A DNA stretch of 64,000 bases from Dioscorea cayenensis subsp. rotundata (lineage: Eukaryota; Streptophyta; Magnoliopsida; Dioscoreales; Dioscoreaceae). The position numbers were made by a program, and so were the translations under genes. Location: assembly GCF_009730915.1 (NCBI RefSeq), contig NC_052489.1, positions 29,691,916-29,755,915 of the forward strand, given 5' to 3'. A model generated the notes under the pieces. It saw only the letters and a list, made by a program, of their open reading frames with translations. It was not told the DNA's origin and made no database searches. Positions 35,222 to 47,030 of the stretch are shown here, piece after piece (positions within the stretch are counted from its first letter, which is position 1; each line of letters opens with the position of its first letter).

Positions 35222-36200
35222 CCGAAGTAGAAAGCATATATAAACCATGCATGTCATGATGTGACTTCCAGTTGTCATAAGCTTGAACTTTTTTCTCTAC
35301 TACGAATTCAAAAGGAAACATACAAAACAATGGCCCATCTAGGGAAGAAAATAACAAAGAAAACAATATATTATGATAAACGCTCAACAATATCACAGTC
35401 GATCTCGTCACACACATTCATGTACAGTCTCTCCCACATATGTTTTAATTGTTGAAGTAGATAAACATATAATGTCTGACAGTCACACAATGATAAATAA
35501 TAGATATATTGATTTCTTTATCACAAAGAAAGTTGTAAGATTGATTTTATAAAAAGCATGACAAAATTTTGCTCATCTATTCTTCATAATAAAGCTATCA
35601 TTGCATATACATGTACAGAATACTTTAGTATTTTTTTAATTGTTTTTTTTAATGACTCGTGAAAAAAAAATTCTCAAGTACAAAAATATATAGTTACAAT
35701 AGTTTAATAATTTTTAAAAAAATATTAATAAAATAATATACAAAATAATAGAAATCTATTATATACGTTCAAAGATATACTAAAAGTCATAACTGCTAAT
35801 AATAAATCACTTACATCATATAATTTTGGAACCTAAAAAATACCGCTTACCAGGTTCTGATTAACAGTGCATAAATAGTACGTGCATGCACTGCGAATTG
35901 CCTTCCCAGTTGGCCTTTAGTAAATTTTTATTAATATTGTTGTTAACTCCAAAGCACAAAGTTGACTTCAAACACCTCGTTCCAAGACTTTTTTAAATTC
36001 CACAACGACTATCTAATCTAGAGCAAAGACAAAGCAACACTCCGTAGTCTATAGGATGCATCATGCATGCATCTTCCCTTTTTTTTTCTTTTTTTTTTTC
36101 TTGGGGAAAGGTGGAGCATGCATGCAGCTTGATCATATACCAAAAGAGTTTATTCAAAAATCATAAAAGAACCAAACCAAAAAGACAAACACCCACAACG
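33801..36200. other. intergenic between BAHD3 and BAHD4
   Basis: AT-rich, with (TA)n tracts near 34757 and 35188-35220. About 34495-34715 (+) looks like a 5'-truncated LINE 3' end, closing with 'ggtttatccacttatataaa' and an AAT-type tail. No gene is supported. Confidence 0.5.
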
Positions 36201-37505
36201 CTAATCCAAAGAGTGAGATATCTCCCTCATCGTGGCTGCATGCTTTTCAAGTAGAGAAACAAAAACATCCACACCGCCAACCTGAGACAAAGAAGGGCTG
36301 AAGATTAACAACCCTTCTAAAGGCACCCATGTAGGCAAAAAAGCACACAGCTTCCCACCTCCACCAAAATTAACCTCATCAAACCCAAGCCCTAACCAGC
36401 CATCAACCTCTATCTTCGGTGAAAGCACATTGCCATCTTTTTCAAAGCAAGGTACAAGATCTCTATCACCAAAAACCTCACCAAAGTCAATAAACGACCG
36501 GAAATAATCTTCTCCGATGAACCTCAGTCCTTCACGAACAATCCCTGCTGCCGTCGCGGCCCCTCCTTCGATCAACGCTTTTGCTTTTGCTTTCGGATAT
36601 GCATTTAGAACCAAGTTACCAAAAAACTCTGGTGGCACTGTAGGCTGTAACCTACGCCGGCCATTCACTGACACACTCAGCGTGGTACACTCCTCATCAT
36701 CCAACTGGCGTGCTATGGTCATCTTCCTCCATAGATACCCTAACAGTGTCTCAAATGTGGTGTGTTTATCAGTGCTTAATTTATTGGTCTGAGCTTTGAG
36801 CTTCATGATAAACTCTGGAGAGAAGTGCAACAACAAGTTGGTAATCTCACTAGGATCAACATCAGTCCGAGTGATAATAAACTCATTTGGTTGAGGAGTT
36901 AGAGGGATGAATTCACTCCCCCAGTGATCAAACTGCACCAGAGGGGGATCCCGAGGCTTGAGCCACGGCTGATCATAGAATGGAAGTGGATCAATGGGAA
37001 CACCACGTAATATCTTTCCCCATGCAATTGTGAAGGCGCACATTGACCTGCCATCGGCGACGCGATGGTGCGAGGTGAGGCCAATGACAAGCCCACCGCA
37101 CTGGAATCGGTTGAGCTGTACTTGGAGCAAGTTCTTTGGGTTTTCAGCATCAGGGTGAAGAAGCCTGAAGTCTGGTGAGGGAGTGAGAGGTAGGTGATCT
37201 TCTAGTTTAGATAAGACAGTAGCTTCAACAACGAGTGCACCTCCATCTTCATTGGGGCCTCCAACCGAGACACAAGGACGACCATGGGAGTCGGTGGAGA
37301 GGTTGGCGGTGAGAGTGGGGAAGTGGACGAGGGTCTTGGAGAGGGCGGTGATGAGGTCGGCGTTGGAGGGGGTGGGAGGAGTGAAGGCGTAGATGACGGA
37401 GATGTGGATGTTGGCGGCGAAGCGGTCGAAGATGGTGAGGGGAATGTCGGAACGGTGAGAGGTGGGACTTGGGAGGATGGTGGTGCTTGTTACTTTCACT
37501 TCCAT
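36201..37505 (-). CDS. BAHD4: BAHD acyltransferase with NFGGG in place of DFGWG
   Basis: Single exon, 434 aa from MEVKVTST. The catalytic HHRVADG is intact (His147, Asp151). A two-residue insertion (GGPNEDGG) precedes it. The C-terminal motif reads NFGGGGK from residue 379, so both the Asp and the Trp of the textbook motif are replaced; the other copies keep Asp. The C-terminus is also more diverged (LCAFLPTWVPLEG) and pairs with BAHD5. Known role of the motif is structural support of the fold, so activity may be altered. Shared promoter with TTTAAA at 37581-37586. No frameshift or stop. Confidence 0.92.
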   Translation of the reverse strand: MEVKVTSTTILPSPTSHRSDIPLTIFDRFAANIHISVIYAFTPPTPSNADLITALSKTLVHFPTLTANLSTDSHGRPCVSVGGPNEDGGALVVEATVLSKLEDHLPLTPSPDFRLLHPDAENPKNLLQVQLNRFQCGGLVIGLTSHHRVADGRSMCAFTIAWGKILRGVPIDPLPFYDQPWLKPRDPPLVQFDHWGSEFIPLTPQPNEFIITRTDVDPSEITNLLLHFSPEFIMKLKAQTNKLSTDKHTTFETLLGYLWRKMTIARQLDDEECTTLSVSVNGRRRLQPTVPPEFFGNLVLNAYPKAKAKALIEGGAATAAGIVREGLRFIGEDYFRSFIDFGEVFGDRDLVPCFEKDGNVLSPKIEVDGWLGLGFDEVNFGGGGKLCAFLPTWVPLEGLLIFSPSLSQVGGVDVFVSLLEKHAATMREISHSLD

Positions 37506-37620
37506 TAATTTGTGGGATTTGAATATTATTGGTGCTTGTTTTTGTGTTTGTGTGAATGGCAGAGAAGATAGAGATGATCATTTAAAGGTGGTGAACTACT
37601 TTGGGGTAAGAATGAACAAG
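37506..37620 (-). promoter_or_regulatory. BAHD4 proximal promoter, TTTAAA at 37581-37586
   Basis: Conserved block 'gatcatttaaaggtggtgaa' type, about 76 bp upstream of the ATG, as in BAHD2/3/5/6. Confidence 0.6.
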
Positions 37621-39537
37621 TTGAAGCACTAACAAAATAATGGAATTTAAAAACAAACTTCATTGCTGAATTGACAGTACTCCGGATCACGTTATTGATG
37701 CGCTGTCATTATTGCATTATTGCTTCCTCTAAATTTTATATTGCTGCATTTAAGTTTCACATGCATACAGAAACCACGTTTGAATTAACAAAGCAGGTTC
37801 GGTGGATGATGTTGACCCAGATTGTGTACAGATGTAAACGCAAGACAGAAGAAAGAATAAAAAACTAAAACATCAAAAATCAACCAAACAAACACGACAT
37901 GCTAGACACCAGCCCATTAATTACAAAATCTAGAGATAAAGGAGCAGTTATAAGCAGCCTCCATGATGCGCCAAACGTACCAGAATGTCTTTTTTTTCTT
38001 GAAAAAGAAAAACCTGTTTTGAAAAACATGAAGGTTGGTGTCTTAATAATGTTCCACCAACCCAATAAGATGTCTCACTATCATTAGTCATTACTGATAT
38101 GAATGAAAGGAAAATAATGTTCCACCAACCCAACAAGAGGGATTTGATTTGATTTTAGCATGTAACTTGCACTGATTTCTACAACTTGTCAAAAGAGTTA
38201 AGTGTTTGTTATTTTCGTCCTATGGTCATATAAAACATAATCATATATAGACATATTTCTACAGAATTTGTTGAGAGGTGTCTGTCACATGACCCACAAA
38301 ATCTTTTGTTACTTAAATCATGAAATTTTTTTCTTATGTAATTCTTATATACTAGCTAGCCCTCTTATTTCATGAAATCAAATCCTAAAATGACATACCT
38401 AACATATAAAATACTCAGAGTAAAACAAATGATTCTCAGACTATTCATCTCAACATTCACCATAAATTTATAGAAGGAGATAATATAAATAACTGTTGCT
38501 TATATGGTGTGCAGGAGGTAATATTTTTTTCGTCACCACAAAATACTGACCTTAGACTATCTTATTAAAAAAGACTAATAAATTGTATATTTTTATCATA
38601 ACGCTCAGTAGTCTGTTAGTCATTTATTTTCTCTCATTTGCTTTTTTGCCTCGGATCATTTCTATCAAATTTTCAACATTCTCCCGGCCTCACCGTCCTC
38701 GTAAAAAAAATGTGGATCACAAGGAGGCAAAACCTCACATGTAAGGTTAGTCAACATTCTAATCAAAACCATTTGTTGGAATATTTGATTTGAGGTCATC
38801 AACAGCACTTTCAACCGGATTTTTATAGAAAATCATGTATATGACTTTCTCTTAGATTTATGCAGCCCCGAGACGTGCAAATATGGAGGACTTCATTCCC
38901 ACTTTCAAACAAAACATCAACTTCGTAGGTTACCTCAACTCGGACTAAGACTATCAACCATCTATTACAGGGCACCGGCTATGACTCCTAGTCCTATTGA
39001 TGGTGACAGCGCATCTCAATCTTGCCTTGTCGGGCCACCATCTTATTTGCATCAACCCACCTGTCATATCTTTTCTCCGTGTTAGACTTCCTTATCCTTG
39101 GTGACTGTGAGAGAGAGTTTTCCTTTTTTCCGTCTCTTTTTTCCCGCTTTTTTTTTTTATTTTTTATAATCCCATTAATCCCAAAGGGGTATTATCATGG
39201 TCCATCTATGAAAGCCACGGAAGGAAATAATGTAAGAAAAATAGAATAAGAAACCCAATGATATTACAATATATGTCCCCCCACACATACACAAGGCAAA
39301 ACAATATATAGAAACTTCTCTTTAGATATATTGTTTCCAAGTAGTACAATATTCGCACATGAAGAAGGGAAAACTTTTCCAAATCAGAAAAACATAAACC
39401 ACACACTGATCTAACTATAGCATGCATGCATGCATGCATGCATGCCTACATTTTCATCACTGACAAGAATTTATTCAAACATCATGAAATTACCAAAACT
39501 AAATAAAAGTCCAAATTAAAGAGATCAACACCCAAAC
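37621..39537. other. BAHD4 distal 5' flank and unassigned DNA
   Basis: About 37800-38400 matches the flank of BAHD6 (50745-50936 and 55730-56140), including 'tacagaatttgttgag' (38263; 56016) and 'aaaatcttttg'. The rest to 39537 shows no gene. A (GCAT)n run sits at 39419-39444. Confidence 0.5.
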
Positions 39538-39819
39538 CTAATCCAAGGTGTGAGATATCTCTCTCAGTATCACTGCATGCTTTTCAAGCAAAGAAAGGAA
39601 AACATCAACACCACCATCCCCTGACGCAGCTGGAATTAAGACCAACAGCCCTTCTAAAGGCACCCACGTGGGCAAAAAACCCCGGAAAGTCCCACTTCCA
39701 CCAAAATCAACCTCATCAAACCCAAACCCTAACCAGCTATTAACCTCCAAAATTGGTGAAAGTAAATTTGTATCCTTATCATAGCAAGGCACAAGATCTC
39801 TATCTCCATAAACCTCACC

Positions 39820-40372
39820 TGTTGATGATGTGATTGAAGAGGGCAGGTTGGTAGCGCGCGTGGACAATCATGGAGTGTGGGATCATAGCAAGGAAGGGAC
39901 GATGCTCGAGGCATGGTGAGGAGGACGCACAACATGGACTGGGAGATGGCGCTGTTCCCGGCCCCGGAATGGGTGCTCACCGAATAATTAGGAAAGGAAG
40001 CATGGTGCCTGAGAAGGGGCAGTTGAAGAAGTTGGTGTTTTGTGAGAATGAGTAGTCAATCTCTCGCTGTGAGGAGATGACCAATGTAGGCACACTTTAA
40101 GGTTAAAGTGTGACCAATGGGTGTTGAGTTTTGTGTTAGCCAATGGAGTGCTAGCGTTTTGTCTTTCTGTCTGTAATACTTTATTATATAAGTTAATGTA
40201 GTCTTTGAAGGTTGATTGGGTCTCATTATTTTTATCTCATCCGTTGTCCGTTAGACCCCTTGACTAAGTGTGAGAGATCATCAGTTTTTTTCATCTCTAC
40301 GCCTGGATGCTCTCTTGAGCATTTCGTCAAACACTACCACTCTTCTCATCTCCAGGGTGCTTCAACCTGTCA
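39820..40372 (+). repeat. Copia 1 left LTR
   Basis: TG...CA, 553 bp. Slightly longer than the right LTR because of single-base length differences, mostly in short homopolymers (for example ttccc/ttcc near 39957). Confidence 0.95.
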
Positions 40373-40375
40373 ATC

Positions 40376-40387
40376 TGGTATCAGAGC
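40376..40387 (+). other. Copia 1 primer binding site
   Basis: TGGTATCAGAGC, the classic plant site complementary to initiator tRNA-Met, three bases after the LTR. Confidence 0.95.
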
Positions 40388-40396
40388 TCTTTGAAG

Positions 40397-43300
40397 ATGG
40401 CAACCAGTAGCTCGTCGGCGATGACCGGAACTCCGGTGTGCCTTTCTCAGCCGTCAGTGCCCGTGTTCACAGGCCAGGAGTACGGGCGGTGGAACTTGCG
40501 GATGAAAACCGTTTTCAGGTCCCAGGAGCTGTGGGACTTGGTGGAGAACGGCTGGACGGAGACGAAGGATGAAGCTATGGAGAGAGAGAATAGGAAGCGA
40601 GATGCGAAGGCTCTCTCCCTGATCCAGCAAGCTGTGGACGGTCCGAACCTTGATCGGATTGCTGAAGCCAAGACAGCGCATGAAGCTTGGGAGGTCCTGA
40701 GGAAGCACAGCCTTGGTACGTCCCAAGGTGTTGTCGGTGAGGATTCGAGCGCCTGGCAAGACTTCGAGACGCTCATGGATGGGAGACGATGAAGGTGTAC
40801 AGGGATACATCTCTCGAGTGATAACTATCACCAACCAGATCAAGGCGCTAGGACATAAACTCAAGGAACCCGAGGTGGTGTCCAAGGTGCTCCGGAGTTT
40901 AGCGCCGAAGTTCGACTGGGTTGCAGTCGCGATAGAGGAATCGAAGGAGATTGCAAAGCTCACTCTCGACGATCTCTGCGGCACACTACAAGCCCATGAA
41001 GTGAGAGTGAACCGTTCAGTAGGGAAGGTAGGTGAAAGGGCTCTTCATGCCAAGATCGAGCAACCAGGTACTAATTTCAGTAAGAGTGGTGGTACTGGGA
41101 GCTCGTGGGGTGAAGGTAGAGGCCGCGGGAGGTTCTTTACTCGAGGGAGAGGTAGAGCTCGCAGTGGTCGAGGAAGAGGCATGGAGAATAAGAGTCACAT
41201 TCAGTGTTTTCAGTGCAAGAAATTCGGACACATGAAAGCCGAATGCCGAGCACGAGACAAGCAGCCAGAGAGGGGAGCTGGACTGGTAGCTGAAGAAGGG
41301 AGCACAGAGAATCTCTTCATGGCGAGTAGCTCCACAGGTACTCATTCTAACACTGTGTGGCTGATAGACTCAGGGTGCTCGAATCACATGACCGGTGATA
41401 AATTATTATTCAGTGAGCTTGATGAGTCACTGAAGGTCACCGTGAGGTTAGGGGATGATAAAGAGATGAAGGTGTGCGGTGTGGGGACAGTTGCAGTGAA
41501 TTCACAGTCAGGAATACAGAAGAGGTTGCAAGGTGTTCAGTATGTGCCGGGACTTGCGCACAATCTATTAAGTGTGGGACAGCTGCTCTCCAGGGGCTAC
41601 TCAGTGATGTTCGAGAAGAACCAATGCATTATCAGGGATAATCATGAGAAGGAGCGGGTGATCTCTGTTCCAAGAACAAGCAACAATATGTTCCCATTAG
41701 ATGTTGCAAAGATGGAGAACCTTGTAATGACGGTGAGGAATCCAGCAGATGAAGAATTGTGGCATTTGAGACTCGGGCATCTCAACTATAAGAGCTTGAT
41801 GTCCATGGCACACAAGAAAATTGTGAGAGGAATGCCCGAACTCAAGAAGAAAATTCAGTGTGAGGAGTGTGTCATGACAAAGCAAGCAAGAACCCCTTTT
41901 CCCAGTGGGGTAGCACGAAGAGCAAGTGAATGTCTGGAATTAGTGCACATGGATCTCTGTGGTCCCATGAGCGAAGATACACTGGGAGGTAATCGATACT
42001 TCTATCTGTTAGTAGATGACTATAGCAGGTGGTGTACAGTCTATTTCATCAAAAACAAATCAGAAGCATTTGCAAAGTTTCAAGTGTTTCATACACTGAT
42101 GGAGAGACAGTCGGGGATGAAGCTAAAGTCAGTGCGAAGTGATCGAGGTGGGGAATTCTCTTCAAGTGAATTCCTACAATATTGTGAAAAATATGGAATT
42201 AAAAGGGAATTCACAGCACCTTATACACCACAGCAAAACGGTGTTGTGGAAAGGAAAAATAGGACGGTGGTGGAAATGGCAAAGAGTCTCTTGAAGAGTG
42301 GAGAATTACCACTAAGGTTTTGGGGAGAAGCTGTGTCCACCGCTGTGCATCTAGTGAATAGAAGCCCGACCAGTGCTCTGCGCAACATGACCCCCTATGA
42401 AGCATGGCATGGAGTTAAACCGAATGTGAGTTATCTTCGTGTATTCGGGTGTATTGCTTTCGCTTTAATACCCTCTCATAAATTACAAAAGCTCAGTGAC
42501 AAATCTGAGAAGTGTGTGCTCATTGGCTATTGTTCTGAAGCCAAAGCATACAGGTTGTATAATCCCTCTTCCTGTAAGATTGTTGTATGCAGGGATGTCG
42601 TATTTCATGAAGGATCTCGGTGGAACTGGGATGCAAGGAGTCATGGAATGCATGAGATCTTAACTGAAGAGTCGATTGAGATCTCTGGTGGTGCAGTCTC
42701 AGACAAAGATGCTGGTGAAGAATCAGTCTCACAAACTGCTGGTTCTGAGACTGAACAAACAGGAGATGGAATACCAAGGAAGACACGATTGTTGACTGAT
42801 ATTTATAGCACATGTACTTTTGCATTGTGTGCAGGTGATCCACAAGACTTTAATGAAGCTGTGAAGCTCAAAGGCTGGCAAGAGGCAATGAACTCAGAAA
42901 TTGCTGCAATTGAGAAGAACAACACGTGGGTGTTGTGTGATTTGCCTCCAGGGAAGCGCGCAGTGGGGCTGAAGTGGATTTATAAGTCGAAGGTTAATGC
43001 CCAAGGTCAAGTAGTAAAGCTAAAGGCTCGATTGGTGGCCAAGGGGTACTCACAGAAGCACGGGGTGGATTATGAGGAGGTGTTCTCCCCTGTGGCTCGA
43101 CTGGAAACGGTGAGATTTGTGTTGGCATTGGCAGCACATGTAGGGTGGCAGGTATTCCATTTCGATGTCAAGTCGGCCTTTTTGAACGGTGACATTGAGG
43201 AAGAAGTGTTTGTCTCACAACCAGAAGGATATACAGTTAAAGGGAGAGAACATCAGGTCTATAGACTGAAGAAAGCACTCTACGGGTTGAAGCAGGCCCC

Positions 43301-44546
43301 TCGTGCGTGGTATAGCAGGATTGACCATCACTTCCGAGAACATGGTTATATCAGGAGCCAATGTGAGCATACTCTATATCGGAAGGAACTAGCAAATGGA
43401 GATAGGTTGCTGCTAAGCTTGTATGTCGATGACATTATCTATACAAGCTCATCAAGAACTCTCATTGAACAGTTCAAGGAGGAGATGATGATGACCTTCG
43501 AGATGTCAGATTTAGGAGAATTAAGTTATTTTCTGGGTTTTGAAGTGAAGCAAGAATGTAATGGCATCTTCATTAGACAAAAGAATTACATTGAAGTGCT
43601 GTTACATCAGTTGCACATGGAGAATTGTAAACCAGTACAGACTCCGATGGGTGTGAATGATAGGTCACAGGGATACACTGAAGAGGAGCTTGGTGACCCA
43701 AGACTGTATCGCAGTTTGGTTGGGAAGTTGCTGTATGTGAATCACACCCGCCCAGACATCTGTTACTCTGTGAGTTACCTCTCCAGATTTATGAATTGTC
43801 CAGGATTAGTTCACTTCTCTGCTGCAAAGAGAGTGGTGAGGTACTTGGCAGGGACCAAGGAGCTGGGATTGTGGTTCTATCGGGGTAATGAGGCAACACT
43901 TGAAGCTTTCTCAGACAGTGACTGGGGAGGCTCACTACCAGACAGGAAGAGCACCACAGGGATGCTGATCAGACTGGGATCAAGTGCTGTGTCATGGAGT
44001 ACAAAAAAGCAAGAAATCGTGGCTCTTTCGACCACGGAGGCAGAGTATGTGGCTGCTACATCTACTGCGTGCCAAGTTGTGTGGTTTAGAAGGCTGTTAC
44101 AGGAATGTGGGCATTTGATCAGTTGTTCAACCAGGCTGTGGTGTGATAATCAATCAGCAATAGCGGTGGCCAAGAATCCCGCGCATCATGGGAGGACAAA
44201 GCACATAGATGTGCGATATCACTTCATCAGAGAGCTGATAACTGACGGTGTGATTTCAATCCATCATTGCTCCACCGACAATCAACTTGCAGATATATTT
44301 ACCAAGGCGCTTCCACCTGAAAAGCATATACAGATGAGAAGTTTGATCGGAGTTCACACACTTCAATCAAAGGGGAGTGTTGATGATGTGATTGAAGAGG
44401 GCAGGTTGGTAGCGCGCGTGGACAATCATGGAGTGTGGGATCATAGCAAGGAAGGGACGATGCTGAGGCATGGTGAGGAGGACGCACAACATGGACTGGG
44501 AGATGGCGCTGTTCCGGCCCAGAATGGGTGCTCACTGAATAATTAG
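40397..44546 (+). CDS. Copia 1 Gag-Pol polyprotein (one shifted segment in gag)
   Basis: Frame 1 runs from the ATG at 40397 to 40792; frame 2 is open from 40713 to 44546. The change of frame falls near 40730-40790 in gag. Domains in order: gag; zinc knuckle CFQCKKFGHMKAEC (about 41206); protease WLIDSGCSNHM; GAG-pre-integrase WHLRLGHL; integrase with HMDLCGPM and DRGGEF; reverse transcriptase with AFLNGDIEEEVFVSQPEGY and YVDD (about 43424); RNase H with TEAEYVAATS and ADIFTKALP. The frame continues into the right LTR and stops at 44546. All pol catalytic motifs are present; only gag is interrupted, which could be a sequencing error. Orientation is antisense to BAHD5. Confidence 0.93.
44369..44377 (+). 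other. Copia 1 polypurine tract
   Basis: AAAGGGGAG directly abuts the right LTR. Confidence 0.9.
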
Positions 44547-44925
44547 GAAAGGAAGCATGGTGCCTGAGAAGGGGCAGTTGAAGAAGTTGGTGTTTTGTGA
44601 GAATGAGTAGTCAATCTCTCGCTGTGAGGAGATGACCAATGTAGGCACACTTTAAGGTTAAAGTGTGACCAATGGGTGTTGAGTTTTGTGTTAGCCAATG
44701 GAGTGCTAGCGTTTTGTCTTTCTGTCTGTAATACTTTATTATATAAGTTAATGTAGTGCTGAAGGTTGATTGGGTCTCATTATTTTATCTCATCTGTTGT
44801 CTGTTAGACCCCTTGACTAAGTGTGAGAGATCATCAGTTTTTTTCATCTCTACGCCTGGATGCTCTCTTGAGCATTTCGTCAAACACTACCACTCTTCTC
44901 ATCTCCAGGGTGCTTCAACCTGTCA
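44378..44925 (+). repeat. Copia 1 right LTR
   Basis: 548 bp, nearly identical to the left LTR, followed by TSD TCACC. Confidence 0.95.
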
Positions 44926-45953
44926 TCACCAAGGTCGATAAAAGACCGGAAATAATCCTCTCCTATGAATCTCAGTCCTTTGCGAATTATCTCAGCGGCT
45001 GTCGCCACCCCTCCTTCAATCAATTCTTTTGAGTTGGCTTTTGGATATGCATTGAGAACCAAATTACCGAAAAACTCCAGCGGCACCGGAGGCCGTAACC
45101 GACTCCTTCCATTCACTGCTATTCTCAGCATTGTACACTCCTTGTCATCCAACTGCCGAGCTATAGTCACCTTCCTCCACAGATACCCTAACAGTGTCTC
45201 AAACGTGGTGTGTTTCTCAGTAGTCAATTTACCAGTCTGAGCTTTGAGCTTCATGATGAACTCTGGAGAGAAATGCAACAACATGTTGGTGATCTCACTA
45301 GGATCAACAACGATCGGATTGAATAAACAACACTCTTTTGGTTGAGAAGAAAGAGGAATGAAATCAGTTCCCCAGTGATCAAATTGCACCAGAGGAGGAT
45401 GCCTAGGTTTGAGCCAGGATTGATCATAGACAGCTGGAAGTGGATCATTGTGGATACCACGTACCATCTTCCCCCATGTTACAAAAAAGGAGCCCATGGA
45501 CTTGCCGTCAGCGACACGGTGGTGGTTGGTGACGCCGATGACCAGCCCACCGCACTGGAACCGGTTTAACTGCACTTGTAGTGAGTGCTTTGCGTTTTTG
45601 TCTTCAGGATGGAGGAGTCTGAAGTCCGGAGAGGGAGTTAAAGGTAGGTGATCTTCTAGTTTGGATGAGACGGTGGCTTCAACGAGGAGTGCACCTCCCT
45701 GGGGGTCTCCAACAATGAGACAAGGGCGGCCATGGGAGTTGGTGGAGAGGTTGGCGGTGAGAGTTGGGAAGTGGACGAGGGTCTTCGAGAGGGCGGAGAT
45801 GATATCAACGTTGGAAGAGGTGGTAGGAGTGAAGACGTAGAGGACGGGGATATGGATGTTGGCGGCAAAACGATCGAAGATGGTCAGGGGGAGTTCGTAA
45901 GGGTGAGAGATGGGGACCTTTAGGATGGTGGAGCTTATTTTTTTCACTTCCAT

Positions 45954-46080
45954 TTGTGGGATTTGAATATTATGGGTGCTTGTTTTTGTTTGTGGGAAAG
46001 GAAGGGGAGACAGATCGAGATGAGTATTTAAAAGTGGTGAACTGGTTATATATATATCAATATATGAATGATCGAGCTGG
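45954..46080 (-). promoter_or_regulatory. BAHD5 proximal promoter, TATTTAAA at 46025-46032
   Basis: Conserved block as in BAHD2-4 and 6, about 72 bp upstream of the ATG. It is undamaged although the gene is split. Confidence 0.6.
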
Positions 46081-46860
46081 ACTGTTAACAGTATTGGAAT
46101 TTAAATAATAACATTTTTGAAACATCTCATCCGCGTCGCTGCATTGTTAATTACTTACTCTAATTTCTAAATTGCTGCATTTCACATGCATGCACACTGT
46201 TTTTGTATAAACATTTTCGCATTAAAAATACAGGTTTGGAAGATGACAATGACCCAAAATCTGTAAAGTTATAAACGAGCATCTAAGAAAGGAAAAAGAA
46301 ATCAATAAACAAATAAATCATCAACAATCAGCCCAACAAACACACATGGATAAGACAAAAAATATATAATCCACCGAACGAAGAAAAGAGATAATAGCAG
46401 TACCAGTTGCATGCACCATCACCACTGGCAGACCAGAAAAACATGTTCCAAGTGAGACTTCGATTTTCTACGACGAAATAATATTGTTCCACCAAACCGA
46501 TAAGAAGATCATGGCAAGCAACACCAACATGTTGAAAAAAAAAAATGTTATGGTACAAGGGAGGAGAATTAGTACATAGAATAATAACTCAAGAGGTATC
46601 TTCTTCATTATATTTTTATATGTAATTTATTTATTTATTTATTTTTATAAAAATAAATAAACTACAACTCTGTTAGGACAGAGAACAACACAGAGACAGA
46701 CAAACCAACCCTAACAACTCAACCAGAACAAAGGGCAAAGTGATATTTGTTTATTTATTAGATGATACTTCTTAATTATTATTTTAACGCCCCCGGTTTA
46801 GCTTTGGCACAGTCTGCTGTTTTAAATTCTCTCTCTCTCTCTCTCTCATCATTGAAGCCA
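46081..46860. other. BAHD5 distal 5' flank, no gene
   Basis: 46230-46560 is related to the flanks of BAHD2, 4 and 6. It contains short ATTT and (TC)n runs (46831-46848). No ORF is supported. Confidence 0.5.
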
Positions 46861-47030
46861 TCTGACTCTCACTCCGTCACCGGGCTTCATACTCCTCCAT
46901 CCTGAAGTCAAAGATCCGAAGCACTTGCTCCAAGTTCAGTTGAACCGATTCTAGTGCGCGAGGAGGGCTGGTCATCAGCGTAGCCGCCAACCACTGTGTC
47001 ACGTGGGCCAGTCAATGAGCTCTTTCTTTG
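46861..47030 (+). pseudogene. BAHD relic fragment, inverted relative to the array
   Basis: On the + strand about 30 codons read LTLTPSPGF, then ILLHPEVKDPKHLLQVQLNRF, which matches residues about 103-131 of the intact copies. A stop follows, then degraded sequence that still shows the region around the HXXXDG motif and QSMSSFF in shifting frames. Everything else of the gene is missing. All other BAHD copies are on the - strand, so this piece has been inverted. It is too short and broken to be functional. Confidence 0.85.

Larger units (their letters stand above)
39820..44925 (+). mobile_element. Copia LTR retrotransposon 1, young, inside BAHD5
   Basis: Full-length element antisense to its host gene. 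LTRs at 39820-40372 (553 bp) and 44378-44925 (548 bp) begin TGTTGATGATG and end CCTGTCA. The TSD is TCACC (39815-39819 and 44926-44930). By hand the LTRs differ by about five substitutions plus small indels, so insertion is recent. PBS, PPT and a nearly open gag-pol are present. Confidence 0.97.
39538..45953 (-). pseudogene. BAHD5: BAHD acyltransferase split by a Copia insertion
   Basis: The N-terminal part is 45953-44926, starts MEVKKISS and keeps HHRVADG. The C-terminal part is 39819-39538, keeps DFGGSG and ends ISHTLD. The 5-bp duplication TCACC flanks the insert. With the insert and one TSD copy discounted, the two parts total 1305 bp (434 codons plus stop) in one open frame, so no other lesion is seen. 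As it stands the reading frame runs into the LTR and stops near 44880, giving 357 codons that lack the C-terminal motif. The insertion lies in the RSFIDLG region. The shared promoter (TATTTAAA at 46025-46032) is intact, so a truncated transcript is possible. Confidence 0.95.

Noticed and set aside
40454-40984. Antisense 176-residue ORF in Copia 1 gag
   Set aside because: Shadow of the gag frame; no motif and no start context.
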